Origin: Pseudogracilibacillus sp037892545
GTDB taxonomy: Bacteria; Bacillota; Bacilli; Bacillales; Amphibacillaceae
Assembly (NCBI RefSeq): GCF_037892545.1
Contig: NZ_JBBKBG010000004.1
Location: 1-64,000 of the forward strand
DNA: 64,000 nucleotides
Direction: 5' to 3'
Shown: positions 37,275-46,729 of the stretch, piece by piece
How the letters are laid out: each line of letters starts with the position of its first letter
Numbering within the stretch: the stretch's first letter is position 1
Notes under the pieces: generated by a model
What the model was told of the DNA's origin: nothing
The model's input: the letters and a program-made list of their open reading frames with translations, nothing else
Databases searched by the model: none
Position numbers and translations under genes: made by a program

Positions 37275-38510
37275 ATGGAACAACAAAATATAGAAAAATA
37301 TGCACAGCTAGTTTTACAAAAAGGGGTTAACATTCAAAAAAATCAACCACTTGTTATTAATGCACCAATCGAAGGAGCTTATTTCGTTCGTGAAATGGCC
37401 AAGCAAGCATATGCATTTGGCGCAAAAGAGGTGCATGTAAATTGGTCGGATGACACGTTAACTTATTTAACATATAAACATGCGAATGAAGAAGTGTTTC
37501 AGGTATATCCAAAATGGAAAGTAATGTTACAAGAATCATACGCAGAACAAGGTGCGGCATTCGTTTCTATTCATGCAACAGATCCAGATTTATTACAAGA
37601 TGTTGATTCAACACGTATTGCAGAAGCAAATAAATCGGCTGGAATTGCGTTGAAAACATATCGTGAGTATATAATGAATGACAAAGTATGTTGGACAGTT
37701 ATTTCTATTCCGACAACTGGATGGGCGAAAAAGATTTTCCCTCATGTATCTGAGGAAGAAGCAATGGAAAAATTATGGCAGGAAATTACGAGGATGGTTC
37801 GAGTCGATAAAGAAGACCCTATTACTGCTTGGGATGCACATAATGATCTATTGAAAAAAGCGAATGAATACTTAAATGAAAAACAATATGAAAAATTAAT
37901 TTTAAAAGCGGAAGGAACTAATTTAGAAGTTGGTTTACCGAAAAACCATATTTGGGCTGGCGGTGCAGCTATTTCTGAAGATGGTACCGTATTTAATCCG
38001 AATATGCCGACAGAAGAAGTGTTTACAGCACCACATAAATATAATGTGAATGGTGTCGTATCTAGTACGAAGCCATTAAATTACGGTGGAAATGTCATTG
38101 ATGATTTCCAATTGACATTTAAAGATGGAATGGTTGTCGATTATCAAGCACAGAAAGGTGAAGAAGTGCTGAAACATTTATTAGAGTCGGATGATGGGGC
38201 AAAACGTCTGGGCGAATTGGCGCTAGTACCACATGAATCACCTATTTCACAATCAGGGTTAATTTTTTATAATACATTATTTGATGAAAACGCATCTTGT
38301 CATATTGCGTTAGGAAAAGCATATCCGACAAATGTCGCTCGTGGTCCTGAAATGGATGAAGAGGCATTGGACAAACATGGGATTAACGATAGTATGGTTC
38401 ACGTTGATTTTATGATTGGTTCAGCAGAAATGAATATTGATGGGGTAACAGCTGATGGGGAAGTGGAGCCAATTTTTAAAGATGGAACATGGGCAGTAAC
38501 ATTTGAATAA
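37275..38510 (+). CDS. M29-family aminopeptidase
   Basis: A 411-residue metallo-aminopeptidase of the AmpS/AmpT (thermophilic aminopeptidase) family. Metal and catalytic residues are in KAEGTNLEVGLP, LVPHESPISQSGLIFYNTLF, ENASCHIALGKAYP and SMVHVDFMIGS. It would release N-terminal residues from peptides in the cytosol. Start at ATG 37275: the GTG at 37263 is part of AAAGGTGAGG. Followed by a terminator. Confidence 0.92.
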   Translation: MEQQNIEKYAQLVLQKGVNIQKNQPLVINAPIEGAYFVREMAKQAYAFGAKEVHVNWSDDTLTYLTYKHANEEVFQVYPKWKVMLQESYAEQGAAFVSIHATDPDLLQDVDSTRIAEANKSAGIALKTYREYIMNDKVCWTVISIPTTGWAKKIFPHVSEEEAMEKLWQEITRMVRVDKEDPITAWDAHNDLLKKANEYLNEKQYEKLILKAEGTNLEVGLPKNHIWAGGAAISEDGTVFNPNMPTEEVFTAPHKYNVNGVVSSTKPLNYGGNVIDDFQLTFKDGMVVDYQAQKGEEVLKHLLESDDGAKRLGELALVPHESPISQSGLIFYNTLFDENASCHIALGKAYPTNVARGPEMDEEALDKHGINDSMVHVDFMIGSAEMNIDGVTADGEVEPIFKDGTWAVTFE

Positions 38511-38515
38511 TATAT

Positions 38516-38589
38516 AGGTTGAGGCGTATTAAAAAGCACCGTAAACATGTTTCGGTATAGCTTGGACACGTATGCCTTGACCTTTTTTT
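38516..38589 (+). terminator. Terminator after M29 aminopeptidase gene
   Basis: AGGTTGAGGCGTA (38516-38528) pairs with TATGCCTTGACCT (38571-38583) through G-U tolerant pairing; an inner CCG-AAAC/GTTT-CGG hairpin fills part of the loop; a T-run follows. Confidence 0.7.
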
Positions 38590-38765
38590 ATCTCGCGTCA
38601 TAAGAGAGGAACCAGTCACTATATATTTCATCCTTATATAGGCCAAAATATGTATCCTATTTATTTTGCTTGCAAATACTTTACAATCTTTTCTTTCCTC
38701 TTTACAATATTCCCTATATCCATTTTCATGTACGATAAAATTAGAAAAAAAGGCGGAAAAGTTAC

Positions 38766-40595
38766 ATGGAATTATCTTTATTAATTATCATTATGTTAAT
38801 TGGTGTGTTAGGAATTGGTTCACAGTGGATTGCGTGGAAATATAGTTTGCCGGCAATCGTTATTATGTCTATTGCAGGACTGCTTGTAGGTCCTGTATTA
38901 AATATTATGAATCCAGAAGAGAGTTTTGGGGCGATTTATGACCCGATCATTTCTGTTGCGGTTGCTATTATTTTATTTGAAGGAAGCTTAAATTTACGTA
39001 TAAAAGAATTGTCTGGTTTTGGTTTAGGAAGGCCCATCTTTCGTATTGCAACAGTAGGTGCTTTAATTGCTTGGATTTTAGGTTCTTTCATAGCACATTA
39101 TGTCGCTGGTTTATCGTGGGAAGTTGCCTTTGTCATTGGAGGGCTATTTATCGTCACAGGCCCGACAGTTATTATGCCTTTATTACGCCAATCGAAATTG
39201 AAAGCAAGACCTGCGAAGATTTTAAAATGGGAAGGAATTATCGTTGACCCGATTGGGGTACTTTTAGCCGTATTTGCCTTTGAAATTATTACATTTTTTA
39301 CGATGGAAGATAAGACGATTACAAGTTTATTATTTTTCTTTATGATTGCGGCTTTTGGAATGTTTTTTGGATGGTTTTGTGGAAGAGCAATTGGTTGGAT
39401 GTTTGAACGTGGACATATTCCGGAGTTCTTAAAATCACCTGTCGTCGTTGCAGTCGTATTATTATGTTTTACATTACCAGATAGTTTTGTAACAGGTGCT
39501 GGTTTATTATCTGTTACAGCGATGGGAATGACATTAGCGAATATCGGTATTAGTTCATTAGATGATTTCAGACATTTTAAGGAAAATGTGTCTATTTTAC
39601 TTATTTCAGCTATTTTTATTATGCTTGCGTCTTCTTTACAAATGGAGACCATCATCCAAATTTTCCAACCGAATATTATTGGATATGTTTTATTAATGAT
39701 GTTTGTAGTCCGACCATTGTCCATTTTTCTATCCACTATTGGGACGGAATTGTCGATACAAGAGCGAGCGCTTGTCGGATGGATTGCACCTCGAGGGATT
39801 GTCGCTTTAACGGTTTCAAGTTATTTTGCGATTATTTTATTAGAGGCAGGATTTGAAGATGCAGAAATTCTTACGACATTAACATTTGGTTTAGTTATTT
39901 TTACTGTTGTTGCACATGGATTTACGATTAGCCCATTAGCGAAAAAACTCGGTTTATCATTAGAAGGAAAACCTGGTATTATCGTTGTTGGAAGTAATCC
40001 GTTTACGGTCCAGTTAGCAAAGTCATTTGAGAATTTAAATTATCCATCATTAATTGTTGATTCATCGTTTGCAAATTTACGTTATGCTAGAAATGCAGGG
40101 GTGCAATTTTATCATGGTGAGTTGTTATCAGAGCAAACAGAATTCAATTTAGATACCATTCCATATGATTTCATTATTACAGCAACACCGCAGCATTCGT
40201 ATAATGCATTAATTTGTACGGCGTTTTTACCTGAATACGGTCGGATGAATGTGTTTAAGGTAGATCCGAGTAATGCAGAAGATGCAGGAGTTGTAGATCG
40301 TGTCGGTGGACGTTCATTATGTAAAGAGGAAATTACACTGAATGAGTTTATTGATAAAATTAATAATGGATTTACGTTTAAACAAACGACTTTAACAGAA
40401 CAATTTGATTATGAGCAGTATAAGGAAGAAAAAGACGAGCGGGCGGTATTCATTTATTACGTAAAACCTTCTGGTCAAATTGTTTTCTATGCGGACGATA
40501 TGCGGTTATTCCCTCAAGTAGGAGATACTGTCGTTAGCTTGGCGCCGCAAAGCAAAGAAATGGAAGAAAAGCTAATCAATCATACGACTATTTAA
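38766..40595 (+). CDS. CPA-type cation/proton antiporter with TrkA-N-like domain
   Basis: A 609-residue protein. Residues 1-390 form 11-13 membrane helices of the monovalent cation:proton antiporter family, with VTGPTVIMPLLRQ and EGIIVDPIGVLLAVFAFE including the ion-binding Asp. Residues ~400-590 form a soluble RCK/TrkA-N-like regulatory region starting PGIIVVGSNPFTVQLAKSF. The canonical GxGxxG is replaced by GSNPFT, so NAD binding is doubtful. Substrate may be Na+ or K+. Relevant to salt and pH homeostasis. Monocistronic. Confidence 0.85.
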   Translation: MELSLLIIIMLIGVLGIGSQWIAWKYSLPAIVIMSIAGLLVGPVLNIMNPEESFGAIYDPIISVAVAIILFEGSLNLRIKELSGFGLGRPIFRIATVGALIAWILGSFIAHYVAGLSWEVAFVIGGLFIVTGPTVIMPLLRQSKLKARPAKILKWEGIIVDPIGVLLAVFAFEIITFFTMEDKTITSLLFFFMIAAFGMFFGWFCGRAIGWMFERGHIPEFLKSPVVVAVVLLCFTLPDSFVTGAGLLSVTAMGMTLANIGISSLDDFRHFKENVSILLISAIFIMLASSLQMETIIQIFQPNIIGYVLLMMFVVRPLSIFLSTIGTELSIQERALVGWIAPRGIVALTVSSYFAIILLEAGFEDAEILTTLTFGLVIFTVVAHGFTISPLAKKLGLSLEGKPGIIVVGSNPFTVQLAKSFENLNYPSLIVDSSFANLRYARNAGVQFYHGELLSEQTEFNLDTIPYDFIITATPQHSYNALICTAFLPEYGRMNVFKVDPSNAEDAGVVDRVGGRSLCKEEITLNEFIDKINNGFTFKQTTLTEQFDYEQYKEEKDERAVFIYYVKPSGQIVFYADDMRLFPQVGDTVVSLAPQSKEMEEKLINHTTI

Positions 40596-40667
40596 AAAGA
40601 AGAGCCTGAGAAAATGAAAAGGTAGGATGGAAACATGCATCTGTTTCCAAATCTTATAAGAAAGATT

Positions 40668-40800
40668 GGTTGTACAATAAATGGTGTTGGTGGAGAAATC
40701 CACTAACACCATTTTTCGTTACAGAAAAATAGAAAACAAGTGAATTCCCTGTAACATTAAAGTCGTCGAAAACCAAATGTAAGAGGAAAATCACTTGTCT
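40668..40800 (-). mobile_element. ISL3-type end, decayed copy
   Basis: GGTTGTACAATAAATGGTGT (40668 onward) matches the ends at 11460 and 59244. AATGGTGTTGGTGGA and TCCACTAACACCATT form a subterminal hairpin. On the minus strand the sequence before it could encode a transposase tail (FGFRRL then stop), with nothing upstream. Only the terminal part of an element remains. Confidence 0.5.
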
Positions 40801-40848
40801 AATGTTCATGATATGCAATATAGATGATAAAATAAAAATCTAGCGGAA

Positions 40849-40953
40849 GAAACCTACGAAGCCTCCTGGGGGACCAGCCGTGTCCGAAGACGACAAAGAA
40901 AATGAACTTTTCTCTGTTGGCTGAGGCCGCCCCTGAAAAGCGAAGTAGGTTTC
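40849..40953. repeat. ~105-bp long inverted repeat, copy B
   Basis: Outer arms GAAACCTAC (40849-40857) and GTAGGTTTC (40945-40953) are perfectly complementary. The interior is GC-rich (CCTCCTGGGGGACCAG, GGCTGAGGCCGCCCC). Same length and design as copies A and C but a diverged sequence; also next to an ISL3-type end. Confidence 0.75.
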
Positions 40954-40973
40954 TGAAGCGAAGCTCACGCTTT

Positions 40974-41153
40974 TTATGATTTACTTGCTAGTTGATCATT
41001 TATAGCAGAGATTTCTCCTTCTAATCGTTCTAATTGTTGTTCAATCGGAGAAACTTGTCCTCCAACTGCCTCCATTTTATCTAAATCTCCTTGAATTCGG
41101 ATATAATCAGATTTTAGTTCTAATAATTTAGCCTCTAATTGTTTTCGGTCCAT
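40974..41153 (-). CDS. Small coiled-coil protein, SE1832-like
   Basis: A 59-residue protein. AGGAGGGAC lies at ideal distance from the ATG at 41153. The sequence MDRKQLEAKLLELKSDYIRI continues QGDLDKMEAVGGQVSPIEQQ and another heptad-rich helix, so it is a short helical hairpin. It resembles the SE1832 family of tiny Bacillota proteins as I recall it; function unknown. It sits between a repeat region and the yybP-ykoY leader, divergent from terC. Confidence 0.8.
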   Translation of the reverse strand: MDRKQLEAKLLELKSDYIRIQGDLDKMEAVGGQVSPIEQQLERLEGEISAINDQLASKS

Positions 41154-41285
41154 TTTTGTCCCTCCTTATTATACATTACTTACATTAAGTATAACTTTTC
41201 CACTTATAAACGACAATAAAAAGTGTACTATTAGGAAAATGGACAAGTTGTATGATATAATAAAATCATTCAAAAGAGCATATTA

Positions 41286-41375
41286 AAGGGGAGTAGCTTA
41301 CAGGGTAAGTCGTCATTACGAGAATTCATTCTCCGGCTGAACTGGCAACTCTTGTTGTTTGCGAGACCTTTACTA
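41286..41375 (+). ncRNA. yybP-ykoY (Mn2+) riboswitch
   Basis: AAAGGGGAGTAGCTTACAGG at the start, GTCGTCATTACG, CCGGCTGAACTGGCAA and GCGAGACCTTTACTAT are the conserved blocks of the Mn-sensing yybP-ykoY RNA. It precedes a TerC-family gene, its usual partner. Confidence 0.95.
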
Positions 41376-41436
41376 TAGATATATTTTCTGCTTCAATGGG
41401 GAAAATATATCCATAGTAGAGGTCTCTTTTTATTTT
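41363..41436 (+). terminator. Terminator of the yybP-ykoY leader
   Basis: GAGACCTTTACTAT...TTTTC (41363-41388) pairs with GAAAATATAT...AGGTCTC (41401-41426), then TTTTTATTTT. The 5' arm overlaps the riboswitch 3' strand, so Mn binding should free the antiterminated state. Confidence 0.92.
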
Positions 41437-41456
41437 CATAAAAAGGAGTGCATCAA

Positions 41457-42212
41457 ATGGACGCACAGCTATTGTTGGAATATCTTTGGGTGTTACTTAT
41501 TTTAATTGGGTTAGAAGGATTGTTAGCAGCGGATAATGCTCTAGTTTTAGCTATTATGGTAAAACATTTACCAGAAGAAAAACGAAAAAAGGCATTATTC
41601 TATGGACTAGTAGGAGCTTTTATTTTACGATTTGGTTCCTTGTTTATTATTTCGTTCCTAGTCGATGTATGGCAAGTACAAGCTATTGGAGCGATTTATT
41701 TAATGTATATCGCTGGGAAAAATTTATACGATAAATTTACCCAAAAAGACGGCATTAAAATGAAAGAGCGGAAAGAGAGCGGTTTTTGGATGACCGTATT
41801 GAAAGTTGAAGTAGCGGATTTAGCTTTTGCAGTGGATTCGATTTTAGCTGCGGTTGCTTTAGCTGTTGCATTGCCACCATCTGGTTTATTCCATATTGGT
41901 GGATTAGATGGTGCACAATTTATCGTTATTTTTGCTGGGGGAATGATCGGGGTCATTATGATGCGTTTTGCTGCTAATATGTTCGTTAATTTATTACAGA
42001 AACGTCCAGGTTTAGAAGTTGCAGCATTTCTTATCGTTGGATGGGTCGGTGTGAAATTAGCTGTGCTCGTACTAGGACATCCAGACATACAAATAATCCC
42101 AGAAACATTTGTTCATTCATTCGGTTGGAAACTTACATTTTACCTTGGCTTAATTATTATCGCGGTGAGTGGCTGGTTTTTATCTGATATCGGAAAGAAA
42201 AAACAGTCATAA
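41457..42212 (+). CDS. TerC-family membrane protein
   Basis: A 251-residue protein with about seven membrane helices. TerC features: LEGLLAADNALVLAIMVKHL with acidic residues in the first helices and EVADLAFAVDSILAAVALAV in the middle. Family members are linked to Mn2+ export or metalation of exported proteins, which agrees with the Mn riboswitch upstream. Start at ATG 41457, eight bases after AAGGAG, rather than GTG 41448. Confidence 0.92.
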   Translation: MDAQLLLEYLWVLLILIGLEGLLAADNALVLAIMVKHLPEEKRKKALFYGLVGAFILRFGSLFIISFLVDVWQVQAIGAIYLMYIAGKNLYDKFTQKDGIKMKERKESGFWMTVLKVEVADLAFAVDSILAAVALAVALPPSGLFHIGGLDGAQFIVIFAGGMIGVIMMRFAANMFVNLLQKRPGLEVAAFLIVGWVGVKLAVLVLGHPDIQIIPETFVHSFGWKLTFYLGLIIIAVSGWFLSDIGKKKQS

Positions 42213-42392
42213 CATATCGTAAATAATTATATAGTACTAGTAACGCTATTTTGATGAATTTTCAAAAAATTAATTGAAATAGCGATTAAAACCAAGTATA
42301 ATCAACATTGATTCAAGAATTTATAATCAATTTATATAAAGAAAAGTAATCAAACTGAATGTTATAATAGATAATAGAAGGAGTAAATAGAA

Positions 42393-43814
42393 ATGTCAGG
42401 AAAAGATTATCGGGTAGAAGAAGATTTATTAGGGCAAAAAGAAGTGCCTGTTGATGCGTATTATGGGATCCAAACGATTCGAGCGAAAGAAAATTTTCAT
42501 ATTACTGGATATACGATCGAGCCTGAACTGATTGTAGCTATTGCGACAGTAAAAAAAGCTGCTGCATTAGCTAATATGGAAATTGGACAGTTAGAAGAAA
42601 CGAAGGCAAAAGCAATTATTGCAGCTGCTGATGAAATTATAAAAGGAAAGTTCCATGATCAATTCATTGTCGATCCGATTCAAGGTGGAGCAGGTACATC
42701 TGTTAATATGAACGCAAATGAAGTTATTGCGAATCGTGCTCTAGAAATTTTAGGAAAAGAAAAAGGAGCATACGATGTTATTCATCCGAACACAGATGTA
42801 AATATGGCGCAATCAACGAACGATGCTTTCCCGACAGCAATTCATATTGCGACAATCCAATTATTAGATGAATTAGAAATTACATTAAATAAACTAATGC
42901 ATACGTTTTTAGATAAAGGAAAAGAATTCGACTATGTGATTAAAATGGGAAGAACTCATTTACAAGATGCTGTACCGATTCGTTTAGGGCAAGAGTTTCA
43001 AGCATATGGGAAAGTGTTATCACGTGATATGAAACGGATCAGCCGTTTATATGAAAACTTGTTAGATGTGAATTTAGGTGCTACAGCAGTAGGTACGGGA
43101 TTAAATGCTGACCCATCGTATATGGAAAAATCTGTCCGTCATTTAAATGAAATAACAGGAATCCCTTTAAGAAATGCATCTGATTTAGTTGATGCAACAC
43201 AAAACACAGATGCCTATACAGAAGTATCTGCCGCATTAAAAATCTGTATGCTCAATATGTCGAAGGTGGCAAATGATTTACGTTTAATGTCGTCTGGGCC
43301 ACGTGCAGGTTTTGGGGAAATTACTTTACCAGCGCGACAACCTGGTTCATCTATTATGCCTGGAAAAATTAACCCAGTTATTTGTGAAGTTTTAAACCAA
43401 GTAGCTTTCCAAGTAATCGGAAATGATCAGACGATTTCTATGGCGTCTGAAGCAGGCCAATTTGAATTAAATGTGATGGAACCAGTGTTAGTCTTTAATT
43501 TACATCAATCCATCAAAATCATGGACCGTGTGCTAAATACATTTAGACAATACTGCTTGGAAGGTATTGAAGCGAACATAGAAGTGTGTAAATCATATGT
43601 AGACCGTAGTATCGGAATTATTACAGCATTAAATCCACATATTGGGTATAAAGCTGCAACAAAGATTGCTAAAGAAGCATTAGAAACAGGCATACCAGTG
43701 AAAGATTTAGTGTTACGTGATAAATTACTTTCGGAAGTTGCTATTAATGAGATTTTAAATCCATTTGAAATGACTCGACCAGGGATTGCCGGAGCATTAT
43801 TATTGAAAAAATAG
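42393..43814 (+). CDS. aspA: Aspartate ammonia-lyase
   Basis: A 473-residue fumarase/aspartase-superfamily enzyme that splits aspartate to fumarate and ammonia. Motifs: MAQSTNDAFPTA, the histidine segment GRTHLQDAVPIRLGQEF, and the catalytic loop signature GSSIMPGKINPV. The N-terminus YRVEEDLLGQKEVPVDAYYG is aspartase-like. AGAAGGAG precedes the ATG. eutB follows after 13 bp and pucR after that, tying aspartate removal to ectoine catabolism, whose end product is aspartate. This coupling is inferred from gene order. Confidence 0.93.
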   Translation: MSGKDYRVEEDLLGQKEVPVDAYYGIQTIRAKENFHITGYTIEPELIVAIATVKKAAALANMEIGQLEETKAKAIIAAADEIIKGKFHDQFIVDPIQGGAGTSVNMNANEVIANRALEILGKEKGAYDVIHPNTDVNMAQSTNDAFPTAIHIATIQLLDELEITLNKLMHTFLDKGKEFDYVIKMGRTHLQDAVPIRLGQEFQAYGKVLSRDMKRISRLYENLLDVNLGATAVGTGLNADPSYMEKSVRHLNEITGIPLRNASDLVDATQNTDAYTEVSAALKICMLNMSKVANDLRLMSSGPRAGFGEITLPARQPGSSIMPGKINPVICEVLNQVAFQVIGNDQTISMASEAGQFELNVMEPVLVFNLHQSIKIMDRVLNTFRQYCLEGIEANIEVCKSYVDRSIGIITALNPHIGYKAATKIAKEALETGIPVKDLVLRDKLLSEVAINEILNPFEMTRPGIAGALLLKK

Positions 43815-43827
43815 TTCAGGTGGTGGC

Positions 43828-44802
43828 ATGATGGAATTACATGATCAAACATCGTTATCTTTGCAACATGTTTTACAAGCACAACATCGAATGAGACCGT
43901 TTGTGCAACAAACACCACTTATTTCTTCTGGAAAATTAAATAATATGTATGAAGCATCTATTTATTTAAAGCTAGAAAACTTACATGAAACAGGTGCATT
44001 TAAAATTAGGGGAGCAGCGAATAAGCTGCTCTCTTTAACAACTACAGAGAAATTAAATGGTGTAACGACATTTTCAACCGGAAATCATGGGGTGGCGGTT
44101 GCTTATATGGCACAAAAACTTGGAATAGAAGCGACAATTTGTATCTCAAATCGTGTACCAGATGCAAAAGTGAAGCGGCTCGAAGCGTATGGGGCAAAGA
44201 TTATAAAAGTAGGAGAAAGTCAAGATGATGCTGCACAATATTGTTATCGCTTACAAGAGGAAGGGAAGACATTAATTGAACCCTTTGATGATATAACGGT
44301 TATTGCAGGCCAAGGTACCATTGGTTTAGAAATATTAGATGATTTACCAAATATAGATATGGTAATTATCCCTACGTCTGGTGGTGGATTGTTTGCTGGA
44401 ATCGCATATGTGCTAAAATCGTATCATAAAGATATTGAAGTAGTCGGTGTATCGATGGAGCGTAGTGCGGTCATGTATGAAAGTGTGCGCGCAAATAAGC
44501 CAGTGATATTGAAAGAATATGATACATTGGCAGACAGTTTATTAGGTGGGATTGGAGAATATAATCGGTATACCTTTTCGGCGGTGAAAAAGTATATCGA
44601 TGAATTTGTGCTAGTTTCAGAAGAAGAAATAAAAGAAGCGATGAAATATATGTTGGAAGAACATAAACAGCTTATCGAAGGAGCAGCCGCGACAAGTATT
44701 GCTGCTATCTTAAGTGAGAAGGTCCATGTTCAACATAAAAACGTAGCGGCTATTATTACAGGAAATAATGTAAATATTTCTGTTTTGCGTACAATATTAT
44801 AA
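43828..44802 (+). CDS. eutB: EutB-like threonine dehydratase-family enzyme
   Basis: A 324-residue fold-type II PLP enzyme. The PLP lysine is in ETGAFKIRGAANK, the substrate loop is STGNHGVAVAYMA, and the phosphate-binding Gly loop is PTSGGGLFAG. It has no C-terminal ACT domain. On sequence alone it could be a catabolic threonine or hydroxyaspartate ammonia-lyase. In this setting (eutA, eutC, doeA-D, TRAP genes) the best call is EutB, thought to act with EutA and EutC in turning 5-hydroxyectoine into ectoine. AGGTGG precedes the ATG. Confidence 0.8.
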   Translation: MMELHDQTSLSLQHVLQAQHRMRPFVQQTPLISSGKLNNMYEASIYLKLENLHETGAFKIRGAANKLLSLTTTEKLNGVTTFSTGNHGVAVAYMAQKLGIEATICISNRVPDAKVKRLEAYGAKIIKVGESQDDAAQYCYRLQEEGKTLIEPFDDITVIAGQGTIGLEILDDLPNIDMVIIPTSGGGLFAGIAYVLKSYHKDIEVVGVSMERSAVMYESVRANKPVILKEYDTLADSLLGGIGEYNRYTFSAVKKYIDEFVLVSEEEIKEAMKYMLEEHKQLIEGAAATSIAAILSEKVHVQHKNVAAIITGNNVNISVLRTIL

Positions 44803-44820
44803 TTATGGGGTGTGAGGAAG

Positions 44821-46470
44821 ATGTCTGTTTCCGTTCAAAACATAGTGAATTTGCCAATATTTAGTACAGCTACGATTCTAACGGGGATGGAAATGCTAGA
44901 ACAACGCCAGGTAGAATGGATGTCTGCAATTGAAGGACCTGTAGAAAACTTTGTACGTGAAAAGGAGTTTATTTTAACGACAGGAATGGGGTTTGAAGAA
45001 GATACAGATGCTCTATTTCAATTTGTGAAAGATGTCTTTCGTGCAAATGCATCCGCTTTGGCGATTGCAACAGGAAGGTATGTGACAGAAATTCCCCGGG
45101 AAATAATGGATTATTGTGAGGAACGTCAATTTATTTTATTAGCATTACCGTGGGAATTGCGTTTTACAGATATTCAAAGAGAAGCAATGATGGAAATTAA
45201 TCGACGACAAGAACAGTTTTCAGAGACAGCACGTCGCATCCAACAAACATTAATCCAATATGTCATTATGGATAAAGATTTATCTGATATTATCCGTTAT
45301 GTGGAACGTGATTTATCTTGTACGATCGTATTTACCGATAATAAAGGGCGAAAACAAGGGACGGTCGAACATCCGGATGATTATATTAATTTATGGTATA
45401 ACGCAGAAGAGGTCGAAGAAAATTATTTAGGCACATTTATGCAATATCATTCCATCAAAGGAAATGCAGGGTCTTTAATTAAAAAAGAAATCACTTCTGG
45501 TACAAAAAATTTAACACAAGGATATTTTATTATTTACTTTGAAGAAGAGCGCACTTTGTCCTATTATGATCGTCAAGTATTAGAAAGTTTAGCAGCAGCA
45601 ACAGCCCTATGGATTTCACGAGAAGATGCCATTGTAAAAACAGAAATCCGTTTGCGAAATGAGTTTATATGGGGATTAGCAAAAACACCGAATATGGTAT
45701 ACGATGAAAACTTATTGTCACGGGCAAAGTTGTTTGGCTATCAACTAGAGTTACCATACATTTGCCTTGTCGGTTATTCGAAGAACTTCGATACTTTTTC
45801 AGAGACGAAATACGGAAAAGAAATATATGGCTTTAAAAATATCATTTATTATATTGAAGAAGAAGTACGCAATGCAGCATCTGTTGTGGATAAACATGTC
45901 GCCTTTACATTTGACGGTGAAAACCTAATTATCTTTTTGGAGTTGGAAGAAGAGGAGCATTTTGCTGTTCATCATTTTTTAGATTTAGTAGATAAAAGAT
46001 TACATGCTCTCGTACCGGGTATTGTCTTTTCATGGGGAATTGGCAAAAGTGGAGACGGCTATATGAAGTTCTATGAAAGCTATCAAAAGGCACAAGCTGC
46101 TCTAGAAATGGGATTAACGAAGGATGAAGAAGGATTACGCCATCATTTTGAAGATACAAAATTAAAACGACTTCTCCTTCATATTGTAAGGGATGCAGAA
46201 GTAAGAAACATTACATTAGGAACGATTGAGCCATTAATAGCATACGAAGAAAAAAGAGAAATGAATTTAATTGATACTTTTATTGCTTATGATAAACATA
46301 ATGGGAATGTAAGCCAGGCAGCACGTGCTTTAAACTTACATCGACAATCTCTTTTATATCGTCTGCGAAAAATAGAGAATTTAACGAATCTCTCGCTCGA
46401 CCAACCTGACGATGTGTTCCTGTTGAACTTAAGCATAAAAGTTTGGAAATCACAATTGCCGAGCAAATAA
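44821..46470 (+). CDS. PucR-family transcriptional regulator
   Basis: A 549-residue regulator. An N-terminal PucR domain (about residues 1-130, with EFILTTGMGF) is followed by a central GGDEF-like/sensor region and a C-terminal helix-turn-helix (NGNVSQAARALNLHRQSLLY). In proteobacterial ectoine loci the regulator is usually EnuR (MocR type); here a PucR protein occupies that position. It is third in the aspA-eutB operon and probably controls the two downstream operons. Start taken at ATG 44821; GTG 44812 in the same frame is possible. Confidence 0.88.
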   Translation: MSVSVQNIVNLPIFSTATILTGMEMLEQRQVEWMSAIEGPVENFVREKEFILTTGMGFEEDTDALFQFVKDVFRANASALAIATGRYVTEIPREIMDYCEERQFILLALPWELRFTDIQREAMMEINRRQEQFSETARRIQQTLIQYVIMDKDLSDIIRYVERDLSCTIVFTDNKGRKQGTVEHPDDYINLWYNAEEVEENYLGTFMQYHSIKGNAGSLIKKEITSGTKNLTQGYFIIYFEEERTLSYYDRQVLESLAAATALWISREDAIVKTEIRLRNEFIWGLAKTPNMVYDENLLSRAKLFGYQLELPYICLVGYSKNFDTFSETKYGKEIYGFKNIIYYIEEEVRNAASVVDKHVAFTFDGENLIIFLELEEEEHFAVHHFLDLVDKRLHALVPGIVFSWGIGKSGDGYMKFYESYQKAQAALEMGLTKDEEGLRHHFEDTKLKRLLLHIVRDAEVRNITLGTIEPLIAYEEKREMNLIDTFIAYDKHNGNVSQAARALNLHRQSLLYRLRKIENLTNLSLDQPDDVFLLNLSIKVWKSQLPSK

Positions 46471-46516
46471 ATTGGATTCCCAATTCTAAAAAAACATTTA
46501 TATAATCTGTTTATGA

Positions 46517-46556
46517 AACACCTTTTCGACAAAATGGAAAAGGTGTTCTTTTTTGT
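46517..46556 (+). terminator. Terminator after pucR
   Basis: AACACCTTTTC (from 46517) and GAAAAGGTGTT (ending 46546) pair around a short loop, then TCTTTTTT. Confidence 0.85.
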
Positions 46557-46593
46557 CTTTCTTTAGGCGGAACAGAACAAAATAAAGTTTATC

Positions 46594-46671
46594 ATACAAA
46601 TTGTATATAAACTGTCACAAAAAGTTCATACATTCTTGCAATTGTTTCAAAAGAGCGCTTGATTTTATAAT
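46594..46671 (+). promoter_or_regulatory. eutC-doeBCD promoter and shared operator
   Basis: Palindrome ATACAA-A-TTGTAT (46594-46606), then TTCATACAT (46625-46633), then -35 TTGTTT (46642-46647), 18-bp spacer and -10 TATAAT (46666-46671). The same blocks at the same spacing (palindrome centre to -35 is 42 bp in both) occur before eutA. Inference: site for activation by the PucR-type regulator. Confidence 0.75.
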
Positions 46672-46729
46672 ATATGTAAGATAGAAAAAATGTACATTTT
46701 ATTGGAAAGGCTGAAAAGGAGGAGTGTTC

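Noticed and set aside
42247..42286. CGCTATTT/AAATAGCG inverted repeat after terC as a regulator site of the ectoine locus
   Set aside because: It does not resemble the shared palindrome, is AT-rich, and is more likely the end signal of terC, though a T-run is lacking.
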